A program made the translations under genes and the position numbers. Source: CAIWHR01 sp963813415 (GTDB lineage Bacteria > Pseudomonadota > Gammaproteobacteria > Burkholderiales > Casimicrobiaceae). Taken from it: DNA of 64,000 bases. The notes beneath the pieces were generated by a model, which was not told where the DNA came from, searched no databases, and saw nothing but the letters and a program-made list of their open reading frames with translations. This document shows, in pieces, positions 33,936 to 42,967 of the stretch. Numbering within the stretch: the first letter of the stretch is position 1; each line of letters opens with the position of its first letter. Location of the stretch: the NCBI GenBank assembly GCA_963813415.1, contig CAWEYW010000007.1, positions 1 to 64,000 on the forward strand, written 5' to 3'.

Positions 33936-35378
33936 ATGACCTGGGAAGTCGTCATCGGCCTGGAGACGCACGCGCAGCTTTCGACCGTCTCGAAGATCTT
34001 TTCGGGCGCGCCGACCGCGTTCGGCGCAGCGCCCAATACGCAGGCGTCCGCCGTGGACATCGCCTTGCCGGGCGTGCTGCCGGTGCTCAATCGCGGCGCG
34101 GTCGAGCGCGCGATCCGGTTCGGGCTCGCCACCGGCGCAACGATCAACCGACGCAGCGTGTTCGCGCGCAAGAATTACTTCTATCCGGACCTGCCCAAGG
34201 GTTACCAGATCAGCCAGTACGAGATCCCGGTCGTGCAAGGCGGCACGATCACGATCGCCACCGCGCAGGGCGAGAGGACGGTGCGCCTCACCCGCGCGCA
34301 TCTCGAGGAGGATGCCGGCAAGAGCCTGCACGAGGACTTCCACGGCATGACAGGAATCGATCTCAACCGCGCGGGGACGCCGCTCCTCGAGATCGTCTCC
34401 GAGCCCGACATGCGCAGCGCCCACGAGGCGGTGGCGTACGCGAAGGCGCTGCACACGCTGGTGCGCTGGATCGGCATCTGCGACGGCAACATGCAGGAAG
34501 GGAGCTTCCGCTGCGATGCCAACGTCTCGGTGCGCAGGCTCGGCGAGACGAAGCTTGGCACGCGCTGCGAGATCAAGAACCTCAACAGCTTCCGGTTCCT
34601 CGAGAAGGCGATCGAGTACGAAGTCCGCAGGCAGACCGAGCTGATCGAGGACGGCGGCCGCGTGGTGCAGGAAACGCGGCTCTACGACGCGGACCGCGGC
34701 GAGACGCGCCCGATGCGCAGCAAGGAAGATGCGCAGGACTACCGCTACTTCCCCGATCCGGACCTGCCGCCGCTTGCGATCGACGAGGCGTGGATCGAGC
34801 GGGTGCGCGCGGAGATGCCCGAGTTGCCCGAGGCGCTGCGCGAGCGACTTGTCGCGCAGCAGCATCTGTCGCGCCAGGATGCGCTTGCCCTCACGTCGAG
34901 CCGCGAGCTCGTCGAGTATTACGAAGCGACGGTAAAGGCGGGCGCCGGAACGAAGTCCGCCGCCAACTGGGTGCTCGGCGAAGTTTCGGCCGCGCTCAAT
35001 CGGGCGGAGCTCGACGTCCTTGAAGCACCCGTCAAGCCCGCTGCGCTCGCTGCACTGCTACGGCGGATAGAGGACAACACCATATCGGGCAAGCTCGCCA
35101 AGGACGTGTTCGACGCGATGTGGACCGGCGAAGGCGATGCCGATGCGATCATCGCCACGCGCGGGCTGCGCCAGATCTCCGATGAAGGAGCGATCGAGGC
35201 GGTGGTCGACGAGGTTCTGGCGGCGAATGCCGCGATCGTTGCGGAATATCGCGCCGGCAGGGAAAAGGCATTCAACTCGCTCGTCGGGCAGGCGATGAAG
35301 GCCACCAAGGGCAAGGCCAACCCGGCACAGGTGAACGCGATCCTGAAGCGCAGGCTCGGCACGGTCGAGGCTTCTTAG
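33936..35378 (+). CDS. gatB: Asp-tRNA(Asn)/Glu-tRNA(Gln) amidotransferase subunit B
   Basis: GatB (480 residues) binds the misacylated tRNA and carries out the kinase and transamidation steps. It starts TWEVVIGLETHAQLSTVSKI and contains FYPDLPKGYQISQYEIP near residue 85, the FRCDANVSVR motif near 190 and the C-terminal YqeY-like tail domain. The start at 33936 has GGGGAGG (33925-33931) just upstream. An 85-base spacer separates it from gatA. Confidence 0.97.
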   Translation: MTWEVVIGLETHAQLSTVSKIFSGAPTAFGAAPNTQASAVDIALPGVLPVLNRGAVERAIRFGLATGATINRRSVFARKNYFYPDLPKGYQISQYEIPVVQGGTITIATAQGERTVRLTRAHLEEDAGKSLHEDFHGMTGIDLNRAGTPLLEIVSEPDMRSAHEAVAYAKALHTLVRWIGICDGNMQEGSFRCDANVSVRRLGETKLGTRCEIKNLNSFRFLEKAIEYEVRRQTELIEDGGRVVQETRLYDADRGETRPMRSKEDAQDYRYFPDPDLPPLAIDEAWIERVRAEMPELPEALRERLVAQQHLSRQDALALTSSRELVEYYEATVKAGAGTKSAANWVLGEVSAALNRAELDVLEAPVKPAALAALLRRIEDNTISGKLAKDVFDAMWTGEGDADAIIATRGLRQISDEGAIEAVVDEVLAANAAIVAEYRAGREKAFNSLVGQAMKATKGKANPAQVNAILKRRLGTVEAS

Positions 35379-35462
35379 CCCTCGTCCTGTCCCGGTCCAG
35401 GTCCGACGCGCGATCATGCATCGCGTCAGGCTGAAGGGCGACCCGCAGCAGTTGCCGAGGTG

Positions 35463-37127
35463 TCAGCTCAGCAACGCCTTGTACCGGAGCCGATGCGGCC
35501 GCGCGCCTTCCTCGCCGAGCCGCTTCTTCTTGTCGTCCTCGTATTCGCGGTAATTGCCCTCGAAGAAGCGCCACTGCGACTCGCCTTCGGCGGCGAGGAT
35601 ATGCGTGGCGATGCGATCGAGGAACCAGCGGTCGTGCGAGATCACGAGCACCGTGCCCGCGAACTCGAGCAGCGCCTCCTCGAGCGCGCGCAAGGTTTCC
35701 ACATCCAGATCGTTGGACGGCTCGTCCAGCAGCAGCACGTTGCCACCCTCGAGCAGCGTCGCCGCGAGATGCAGCCGCCCACGCTCCCCGCCCGACAATT
35801 GGCCGACGATCTTCTGCTGGTCGGCCCCCTTGAAGTTGAACCGGCCGAGATAGGCGCGCGAGGGCATCTCGAAACGACCGACGGTGAGGATGTCGCGCCC
35901 GCCGGAGATCGCCTCCCATACCGTCTTGTCGTCGGGCAGCGATTCGCGCGACTGCTCGACGACCGCCAGCCTGGCCGTCGGTCCGATCGTCACCTTGCCC
36001 GAGTCGGGCTGCTCGCGCCCGGTGATGATGCGAAACAGCGTCGACTTGCCGGCGCCGTTCGGACCGATGATGCCGACGATCGCACCGGCCGGGATCTTGA
36101 AGCTGAGATGATCGATGAGCAGGCGATCGCCATAGCCCTTGCTCACGTCCTCGAACTCGATCACCTGGTCGCCGAGGCGCTCCGCGACCGGGATGAAGAT
36201 CTCCTGCGTCTCGTTGCGCTTCTGGTGCTCGTAGGACGACAGTTCCTCGAAGCGCGCGATGCGTGCCTTGCTCTTGGCCTGGCGTCCCTTGGGATTCGTG
36301 CGCACCCATTCGAGCTCCTTCTGCATCGCCCGGATGCGCGCCGCTTCCTGCTTCGCCTCGGTCGCGAGCCGCTGCTCCTTCTGCTCCAGCCACGACGAAT
36401 AGTTGCCCTTCCACGGAATGCCATAGCCACGATCGAGCTCGAGGATCCATTCCGCGGCATTGTCGAGGAAGTACCGGTCGTGCGTGACGGCGATGACGGT
36501 GCCCGGAAAGCGCTGCAGGAATTGCTCGAGCCAGTCGACGCTTTCCGCGTCGAGATGATTCGTGGGCTCGTCGAGGAGGAGCATGTCGGGCTTCGACAGC
36601 AGCAGCCGGCACAGCGCGACGCGCCGCTTCTCGCCGCCGGAGAGATGCTCGATGCGCGCGTCCCAGGGCGGCAGCCGCAGCGCATCGGCCGCGATTTCCA
36701 TCTGCAGATCGCTGCCGCCGCCGGCGGTCGCGAGGATGGCCTCGTACTTCGCCTGCTCCGCCGCGAGCTTGTCGAAATCGGCGTCGGGCTCGGCGTACGC
36801 AGCGTAGATCGCCTCGAGCTTCTCGCGGGCCTGCAGCACTTCGCCCAGGCCTTCCTCGACGATCTCGCGCACCGTGCGCCCGGGATCGAGTTGCGGCTCC
36901 TGCGGCAGGTAGCCGATGCGCATGTCGGGCATCGGCACCGCTTCGCCTTCGTATTCCTTGTCCTCGCCGGCCATGATGCGCAGCAGGGTGGACTTCCCCG
37001 AGCCGTTCAGGCCGAGCACGCCGATCTTCGCGCCCGGAAAGAACGACAGGGATATGTCCTTGAGAATGACCCGCTTCGGCGGCACGATCTTGCCGACGCG
37101 ATTCATCGTGTAAACGTACTGGGCCAT
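35463..37127 (-). CDS. ettA: ABC-F energy-dependent translational throttle EttA
   Basis: EttA (554 residues) is a soluble ABC-F ATPase that acts at the ribosomal E site according to the energy state. There are two ATP-binding cassettes: Walker A GLNGSGKST near residue 38 and GPNGAGKST near 355, and signatures LSGGEKRRVALCR and LSGGERGRLHLAATLLEGGN. The arm domain of EttA is present between them, with the conserved KARIARFEEL region. The ATG at 37127 starts the standard MAQYVYTMNRVGKIVPPKR opening. Confidence 0.95.
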   Translation of the reverse strand: MAQYVYTMNRVGKIVPPKRVILKDISLSFFPGAKIGVLGLNGSGKSTLLRIMAGEDKEYEGEAVPMPDMRIGYLPQEPQLDPGRTVREIVEEGLGEVLQAREKLEAIYAAYAEPDADFDKLAAEQAKYEAILATAGGGSDLQMEIAADALRLPPWDARIEHLSGGEKRRVALCRLLLSKPDMLLLDEPTNHLDAESVDWLEQFLQRFPGTVIAVTHDRYFLDNAAEWILELDRGYGIPWKGNYSSWLEQKEQRLATEAKQEAARIRAMQKELEWVRTNPKGRQAKSKARIARFEELSSYEHQKRNETQEIFIPVAERLGDQVIEFEDVSKGYGDRLLIDHLSFKIPAGAIVGIIGPNGAGKSTLFRIITGREQPDSGKVTIGPTARLAVVEQSRESLPDDKTVWEAISGGRDILTVGRFEMPSRAYLGRFNFKGADQQKIVGQLSGGERGRLHLAATLLEGGNVLLLDEPSNDLDVETLRALEEALLEFAGTVLVISHDRWFLDRIATHILAAEGESQWRFFEGNYREYEDDKKKRLGEEGARPHRLRYKALLS

Positions 37128-37186
37128 GGTGTTCTGCAGGGGGAAAACGCGGATTATCGCAGGCGGGCGACGGGCCTGCCGCAATG

Positions 37187-37210
37187 CAAAAGCGGCCCGC
37201 AGGCCGCCTT
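37187..37210 (-). terminator. Rho-independent terminator of the pyrE-DUF4124 operon
   Basis: On the reverse strand, the stem GCGGCC/GGCCGC (37192-37197 with 37202-37207) is preceded by AAG and followed by CTTTTGC. It lies 20 bases after the DUF4124 stop and before ettA, so it probably ends the pyrE transcript. The U-tract is only four bases long. Confidence 0.6.
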
Positions 37211-37227
37211 GGCGGGAACGTGCTGCG

Positions 37228-37959
37228 CTACTTGTGCGTGCTGGTCTGGGTGATGCCGGTGCTGGCGGCGATCTCGCCCGGCGTCTTGCCCACCGTCAGC
37301 TCGCGGTAGCGCGTCTTGTCGGCATCGTAGCGCGCGGTGACGCCGGCGATTTCCTTGCGCTTGGCGGCAACCACCTCGGCCTGGCGCGCGAGCTCCTCGT
37401 CGAGGCCCTCGAGCTCGCGCTCGATCACCGGTGGCACGGGGCGATTCTTGTAGCCTTCCATCTTGGCCTTGAGCTCGACGCGGCGCTTGGTGAGCTGCTC
37501 GGTGTAGGCAGTGGTGGACTGGAGCACGGCGTCGATGGTGTTGAGCGCGCGCGCCTTGGCGAGATCGATCTCGCTCTCGCTCGCGTACGAGGCAAGCAGC
37601 GCACGATCGCGGCGCGCGGTCTCCTCCTGCTGCTTGGCGACCTGCCGCTTGCGTTCCTCCTCCTGCTCACGGGCCCGCCGCTGCTCGGGCGTCAGCGCCG
37701 GATCGACCTTGCGCAGCGGAACGCCATCCTTGCTGAGCTCGACATTGCCGCGGTTGACCGCTTCGGGCGGTACCTTGTCCGTGTAATGGACCACGCCCTT
37801 GTCGTCCACCCATTTGTACGTGGCGGCGGACGCCGCGGGCACATACGTCCCGCAGGCCAGTGCTGCGAGTGCGACGGCGGCCGCCGCCTTGGCGCCGGTT
37901 GCGCCACGGCGACGCGCGCTCCGGGTCGGCATCGAATCCGCTGCTGGCAGGCGTCTCAT
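37228..37959 (-). CDS. DUF4124 domain-containing exported protein
   Basis: The 243-residue protein has a signal peptide (residues about 22-45, ending AASA), then the DUF4124 domain ATYKWVDDKGVVHYTDKVPPEA near 46-66, and a long charged coiled coil (about 85-225, rich in EQEEERKRQVAKQQEE). The domain is common in secreted proteins of beta- and gammaproteobacteria and has no fixed role. The ATG at 37959 overlaps the pyrE stop in ATGA; a second ATG at 37932 is possible. Confidence 0.88.
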   Translation of the reverse strand: MRRLPAADSMPTRSARRRGATGAKAAAAVALAALACGTYVPAASAATYKWVDDKGVVHYTDKVPPEAVNRGNVELSKDGVPLRKVDPALTPEQRRAREQEEERKRQVAKQQEETARRDRALLASYASESEIDLAKARALNTIDAVLQSTTAYTEQLTKRRVELKAKMEGYKNRPVPPVIERELEGLDEELARQAEVVAAKRKEIAGVTARYDADKTRYRELTVGKTPGEIAASTGITQTSTHK

Positions 37960-38630
37960 GCTGTCACCGCTCCTTGCACACCATACTGTTTGCGATATGC
38001 CGCCACGGCGTCGGCGTAATCCGCGAGCTCGCTGCGTCCGGCGATGAAGCGCATCAGGTCATCGAGAGTCGCAATCGCGACCACCGGTATCGCGAACGCC
38101 TCGCGCACCTCGTCGACGGCCGAGCGCTCGCCCTGCCCGCGCTCCATGCGATCGAGGGCGATCAGCACCCCCGCGGGTGTCGCGGCATGGGCCCGGATCA
38201 TGTCCACGGACTCGCGCACGGAGGTGCCGGCCGTGATCACGTCGTCGACGATGACCACGCGACCGCGCAACGGTGCGCCCACGATGGTGCCGCCCTCGCC
38301 ATGATCCTTCGCCTCCTTGCGGTTGAAGCTGAACGGCAGATTGTGACCCTTTTCCGCCAGCGCAATTGCCGTGGCCGCGGCCAGCGTGATGCCCTTGTAC
38401 GCGGGACCGAACAGCTGGTCGTACGCCATCCCCGATGCCAGCAGCGCCTGCGCATAGAACCGGCCCAGACGCCCCAGGCTTTCACCGTCGTCAAAGAGGC
38501 CGGCATTGAAGAAATACGGCGTTTTCCGGCCCGCCTTCGTCACGAACTCCCCGAACCGTAGCACCCGACGTGCCAGCGCGAACGCGAGGAACTCCTGACG
38601 AAAATCCGCGGTTGTGGTCGACATCTCCAT
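37956..38630 (-). CDS. pyrE: Orotate phosphoribosyltransferase
   Basis: PyrE (224 residues) joins orotate and PRPP in pyrimidine synthesis. The PRPP-binding motif VVIVDDVITAGTSVRE lies near residue 126, and YFFNAGLFDDGESL near 38 and GPAYKGITLAAATAIAL near 73 are typical. The ATG at 38630 (or 38624) is chosen; the frame continues upstream without conservation. It overlaps the DUF4124 gene by 4 bases and is divergent from xth. Confidence 0.96.
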   Translation of the reverse strand: MEMSTTTADFRQEFLAFALARRVLRFGEFVTKAGRKTPYFFNAGLFDDGESLGRLGRFYAQALLASGMAYDQLFGPAYKGITLAAATAIALAEKGHNLPFSFNRKEAKDHGEGGTIVGAPLRGRVVIVDDVITAGTSVRESVDMIRAHAATPAGVLIALDRMERGQGERSAVDEVREAFAIPVVAIATLDDLMRFIAGRSELADYADAVAAYRKQYGVQGAVTA

Positions 38631-38731
38631 GGCGGCGCAGTATACGCGCGCTGCAGTGCGACCCCGTGCAGCGGCCGGACCGGAGCCGACGGGCGTGTAC
38701 ACTCGCCGGTTTTTCGGTTTCGTGAAGTTTC

Positions 38732-39508
38732 GTGCGCGTCATCACGCTGAACTGCAACGGCCTGCGCGCCGCCGCGCGCAAGGGCCTCGGTCACTGGCTC
38801 ACCCGCGGCCGGCCGTGGGACGTCGTCTGCCTGCAGGAGATCAAGTGCGCGCACGAGGAGGTCCCGTCGATCCTGCGTGCGCCGCGGCGCACGCACGCCG
38901 CGTTCTATCCCGCGCAGCGCCGGGGCTATGCGGGCGTGGCGGTGTATGCGCGCGTCGCACCCAGCATCACCACGGGATTCGGATGCTGCGAGTTCGACGA
39001 CGAGGGGCGTTACCTCGAGGCCAACTTCGCGGAGCTGACGGTCATCAGCATCTACCTGCCCTCCGGGTCGGCAGGACCGCACCGGCAGGCATCGAAGTTC
39101 CGGTTCCTCGCCGAGTTCCTGCCGCATCTCGCGAAGCTGCGCCGCGCCGGGCGCGAGATCATCCTGTGCGGCGACTGGAACATCGCGCACCAGCCGATCG
39201 ACCTCACCAACTGGCGCAGCAACCAGAAGAATTCGGGCTTTCTGCCGGAGGAGCGCGCCTGGCTGACGCGGGTCTTCGACGAGATCGGCTTCGTCGACGT
39301 GTTCCGCCGGCTCGACGCGCGCCCCGGCCAGTACACGTGGTGGTCCAACCGTGGCCAGGCCTGGGCGAAGAACGTCGGGTGGCGCCTCGATTACCAGATC
39401 GCCACGCCCGGCATCGCCGCCCGCGCGCATGCCGTGCAGATCTACACGACGCGCCGCTTCAGTGACCACGCACCGGTCATCGTCGACTACGACTACGAGC
39501 TGCGCTGA
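38732..39508 (+). CDS. xth: Exodeoxyribonuclease III family AP endonuclease
   Basis: The 258-residue protein belongs to the exonuclease III/EEP family and repairs abasic sites. Catalytic residues appear as N-x-N in ITLNCNGLRAA, E in CLQEIKC near residue 36, GDWNIAH near 150, and SDHAPV near 245. It starts at a GTG (38732), so expression is probably modest. The divergent start of pyrE lies about 100 bases away. Confidence 0.93.
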   Translation: MRVITLNCNGLRAAARKGLGHWLTRGRPWDVVCLQEIKCAHEEVPSILRAPRRTHAAFYPAQRRGYAGVAVYARVAPSITTGFGCCEFDDEGRYLEANFAELTVISIYLPSGSAGPHRQASKFRFLAEFLPHLAKLRRAGREIILCGDWNIAHQPIDLTNWRSNQKNSGFLPEERAWLTRVFDEIGFVDVFRRLDARPGQYTWWSNRGQAWAKNVGWRLDYQIATPGIAARAHAVQIYTTRRFSDHAPVIVDYDYELR

Positions 39509-39535
39509 GCGCGCGTAACACCCTCGCCCGATCCC

Positions 39536-41464
39536 ATGCTGCGCCTTGCCAATGTCGTGCTCGCCCGCGGCGCCAAGCGCCTGCTCGATGGCGCGTCGCT
39601 CACCGTGCACGCCGGCCATCACGTCGGCCTCGTCGGTCCCAACGGCGTCGGCAAGTCGAGCCTGTTCGCGCTCATCCGCGGTGAGCTGCTGCCGGAGGCG
39701 GGAACGGTCGAACTGCCGGCGAGCTGGATCGTCGCGCACGTGGCGCAGGAGACGCCCGCAGTGGACCGCTCGGCCATCGATTTCGTCCTCGACGGCGACC
39801 GCGAACTGCGCGAGGTGGAGGCGGGGCTCGCTGCGGCCGAGGCAGCGCCGCACGACGATGAGGCGGCCGGACACGCCCTTGCGGAGCTGCATCACCGGTA
39901 CGAGGCCATCGGCGGTTACGCGGCGCGCGCCCGCGCCGGCATGCTGCTGTCGGGACTGGGTTTCAGCAACGAGCGTCATGAGCGCTCCATGCGCGAGTTC
40001 TCCGGCGGCTGGCGGATGCGCCTCAACCTGGCGCAGGCGCTGATGTGCCGCTCGGATCTCCTGTTGCTCGACGAACCGACCAACCATCTCGATCTCGATG
40101 CCGTGCTGTGGCTGGAGGACTGGCTCGCGCATTATCCCGGGACGCTGCTCCTCATCACCCACGACCGTGACTTCCTGGACGCGGTCGCCGGCACGATCGT
40201 GCACTTCGATCGCCAGGCGCTGAAGACCTACACCGGCAATTACTCGCAGTTCGAGCGCGAGCGCGCCGCCCAGCTTTCGCTGCAGCAGGCGACATACGCC
40301 AAGCAGCAGCGCCAGATCGCGCACCTGCAGTCCTTCGTCGACCGCTTCCGCGCCAAGGCCACCAAGGCGAAGCAGGCGCAAAGCCGCATCAAGGCGCTCG
40401 AGCGGATGGAACGCATCGCGGCGGCGCACGTCGACAGTCCGTTCACGTTCGCGTTCGCGCCGGTCGGCAACACGGCGCGACAGCTGATCCGGCTCGAGCA
40501 TGTCACGCTCGGTTATGGTGACCAGCCGGTGCTCGCGAACATCGACTGGAGCGTGCTGTCGGGCGATCGGATCGGCCTGCTCGGGCCGAATGGCGCGGGC
40601 AAGTCCACGCTGCTCAAGGCGGTGGCGGGCCTGTTGGCGCCGCGTCAGGGGGAGCGCCACGCCGCCCAGGGCCTGCGCATCGGCTATTTCGCGCAGCATC
40701 AGCTCGACCAGCTCCGCGGCGACGAAACCCCCTTGTGGCATCTGACCCATCTCGAGCCGCAGACACGCGAGCAGGAGTTGCGCGACTTCCTGGGCGGCTT
40801 CGATTTCCGCGGCGACATGGTCACGATGCCCGTGCGCACGCTCTCCGGCGGCGAGAAGGCACGCCTCACGCTGGCGCTGCTGGTCCGGCAGCGGCCGAAC
40901 CTCCTGCTTCTCGACGAGCCGACGAACCACCTCGACATCGAGATGCGCGAGGCGCTGGCCGAAGCGCTGCAGGACTACGACGGCGCGCTCATCGTGGTCG
41001 CGCACGACAGGCACCTGCTGCGCGCAACCACCGACGCCTTGTGGCTGGTCAGCGATGGCAAGGTGGCGCCGTTCGACGGCGATCTCGACGACTACCGCGA
41101 GTGGGTGCTGAGCGCGCGGCGGCGGCCGCCCGATGCCGGCACCGTGCACGACGCGACGCCCGCGCCGCCGGCAGCCGACCGGAAGGAGCAGCGCCGGCTC
41201 GAAGCCGCGACCCGCCAGCAGCGCTACGCACGGCGCAAACCGCTCGCCGACAAGCTCGCCCGCATCGAGCAGGGCATGAGCGCGCTGCTCGACGAGAAGC
41301 GTACGCTGGAGGCGTGGCTCGCGACGGAAGAGGCCTATGGTGCGGACAAGCGCGAGCTCTTGAAGACACGCCTCGCGCGCCAGGGCGATCTCGCGTGGGA
41401 GCTCGCGCGCCTGGAAGCGGATTGGCTCGCGATCTCGGAGTCCCTCGAAGGGCTCGAGGATTGA
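39536..41464 (+). CDS. yheS: ABC-F ATP-binding protein (YheS type)
   Basis: The 642-residue protein has two ATP cassettes (GPNGVGKSS near residue 36 and GPNGAGKST near 350) with signatures EFSGGWRMRLNLAQALM and TLSGGEKARLTLALLV, and DEPTNHLDL/DEPTNHLDIE Walker B motifs. A C-terminal coiled-coil extension (about 535-640) is present, as in YheS and Uup. ABC-F proteins of this kind act on stalled ribosomes. YheS is favoured over Uup by the overall layout. It starts 27 bases after xth. Confidence 0.9.
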   Translation: MLRLANVVLARGAKRLLDGASLTVHAGHHVGLVGPNGVGKSSLFALIRGELLPEAGTVELPASWIVAHVAQETPAVDRSAIDFVLDGDRELREVEAGLAAAEAAPHDDEAAGHALAELHHRYEAIGGYAARARAGMLLSGLGFSNERHERSMREFSGGWRMRLNLAQALMCRSDLLLLDEPTNHLDLDAVLWLEDWLAHYPGTLLLITHDRDFLDAVAGTIVHFDRQALKTYTGNYSQFERERAAQLSLQQATYAKQQRQIAHLQSFVDRFRAKATKAKQAQSRIKALERMERIAAAHVDSPFTFAFAPVGNTARQLIRLEHVTLGYGDQPVLANIDWSVLSGDRIGLLGPNGAGKSTLLKAVAGLLAPRQGERHAAQGLRIGYFAQHQLDQLRGDETPLWHLTHLEPQTREQELRDFLGGFDFRGDMVTMPVRTLSGGEKARLTLALLVRQRPNLLLLDEPTNHLDIEMREALAEALQDYDGALIVVAHDRHLLRATTDALWLVSDGKVAPFDGDLDDYREWVLSARRRPPDAGTVHDATPAPPAADRKEQRRLEAATRQQRYARRKPLADKLARIEQGMSALLDEKRTLEAWLATEEAYGADKRELLKTRLARQGDLAWELARLEADWLAISESLEGLED

Positions 41465-41568
41465 GCGCGACCGCTCAGGGGCGCAGGAACCGATGGCACC
41501 GGATGCCAAGCGTGCCGTGGCCCCAGCGCAAATCGCCGTCGTGATCGCGGTGGGCGATCACGCTGAAC

Positions 41569-42894
41569 TCATGGCGCTCCGTCCCGCTGCGGCAGCGGCT
41601 CGTTCCATGGCGCGGCCCGGAACAGCAGGGCCATGCCCGGGAGCGCGAGCATGGTGCACAGGAGGAAGAAGTTGAACCAGCCCGTCTGCTCGACGATCCA
41701 GCCGGTGGTCGAATTGACCACGGTGCGCGGAACGGCGGCGAGGCTCGTGAAAAGCGCGAACTGCGTCGCGGTATAGCGCGGATCGGTGGCCCGGGCGATG
41801 TACGCCGTGAACGCCGCCGTGCCTAGTCCCACGCCCAGCGCCTCGAACCCGATCACGCCGGCGAGCAGCACGGTGTCCGGCCGGTTCTCGTGGGCAAGCC
41901 ACGCGAAGCCGAGGATCGACACGACCTGCACCACGCCGAAGAGCCACAGGCCGCGATTGATCCCGATGCGCAGCATCCACATGCCGCCGATCAGCGCACC
42001 GGTGATGGCGGGCCACAGGCCGGCGTTCTTCGCCACGAGGCCGATCTGGGTCTTGGTGAACCCGAGATCGATGTAGAACGGCGTCGCCAGGGCCGTCGCC
42101 ATGCTGTCACCGAGCTTGTACAGAAAGATGAACGCGAGCACGAGGAGCGCCTGCTTCCAGCCGCGGCGATGGATGAACTCGCGAAACGGCTCGACGACCG
42201 CGGCCGTTATCGTCTTGGGCGCGTGGCCCGACGCAGGCGGCTCGTCGACCGACAGCGTGAGCGCGATGCCGGGAAGCATGAACACTGCGGTCGTGGTGAA
42301 GACGGTCTGCCACGGAAAATGATCGGCCAGCACCAGCGCGAGGGCCCCGGGCACGAGGGTCGACAGCCGGTACGCGTTCACGTAGATGGCGTTGCCGAGG
42401 CCGAGCTCCGCATCGGGCAGGATTTCGCGCCGGTACGCGTCGAGCACGATGTCCTGGCTGGCGCTGAAGAAGGCAACGGCCGCCGCGAGATAGGCAATCG
42501 ACCAGAGATCGAGCTGCGGGTGCATCACGCCGAACGCGGGAACCGACAGCAGCAGCGCGAGCTGCGTGATGAGCATCCAGCCGCGCCGCCGGCCGAGCAT
42601 CGGCAGGGCGTATCGATCCATCAAGGGCGACCACAGGAATTTCCACGTGTAGGGCAGCTGGATCAACGCGAAGAGCCCGATGGATTTGAGGTCCACGTGC
42701 TCGGTCCGCAGCCACGCCGGCAGCAGATTGATGAGGATGTAGAGCGGCAGGCCGGACGAGAAACCGATGAAGATGCAGATCAGCATCCGCCGGTTGAACA
42801 GCGCGGCATGCCAGGTTGGCGGCGATGCGGCCGTCACGGGAATTTCCGGCGCGCAGCTCGTCGCAGTGATGGGGCTCGCGCGCACCTCGGGCAT
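41569..42894 (-). CDS. ampG: AmpG family muropeptide permease (MFS)
   Basis: The 441-residue transporter has 12 to 14 hydrophobic segments. AmpG features are GFSSGLPLYILINLLPAWLR near residue 45, IQLPYTWKFLWSPLMDRY near 78, GRRRGWMLITQL near 102 and DIVLDAYRREIL near 148. AmpG imports anhydromuropeptides for cell-wall recycling. In betaproteobacteria the gene is often beside metX/metW, as here, where the metXW stop precedes its start by about 70 bases. Confidence 0.93.
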   Translation of the reverse strand: MPEVRASPITATSCAPEIPVTAASPPTWHAALFNRRMLICIFIGFSSGLPLYILINLLPAWLRTEHVDLKSIGLFALIQLPYTWKFLWSPLMDRYALPMLGRRRGWMLITQLALLLSVPAFGVMHPQLDLWSIAYLAAAVAFFSASQDIVLDAYRREILPDAELGLGNAIYVNAYRLSTLVPGALALVLADHFPWQTVFTTTAVFMLPGIALTLSVDEPPASGHAPKTITAAVVEPFREFIHRRGWKQALLVLAFIFLYKLGDSMATALATPFYIDLGFTKTQIGLVAKNAGLWPAITGALIGGMWMLRIGINRGLWLFGVVQVVSILGFAWLAHENRPDTVLLAGVIGFEALGVGLGTAAFTAYIARATDPRYTATQFALFTSLAAVPRTVVNSTTGWIVEQTGWFNFFLLCTMLALPGMALLFRAAPWNEPLPQRDGAP

Positions 42895-42967
42895 GGCCTG
42901 ATTCTAACGGCATTCGCATGCGTGCGGGCCGCGCCTGCGCATGCAAGCACGACACGCCCCGCGCGCG

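Noticed and set aside
32363..34171. A 602-codon open frame on the reverse strand
   Set aside because: It is the mirror of gatA and the start of gatB, both certain genes. No start context or family character supports it.
38540..41509. A 989-codon open frame on the reverse strand
   Set aside because: It lies antisense to xth and the YheS-type gene, which have clear motifs. Its product is rich in Arg, Glu, Gln and Val as expected from the complement of high-GC coding DNA, and it has no recognisable domain.
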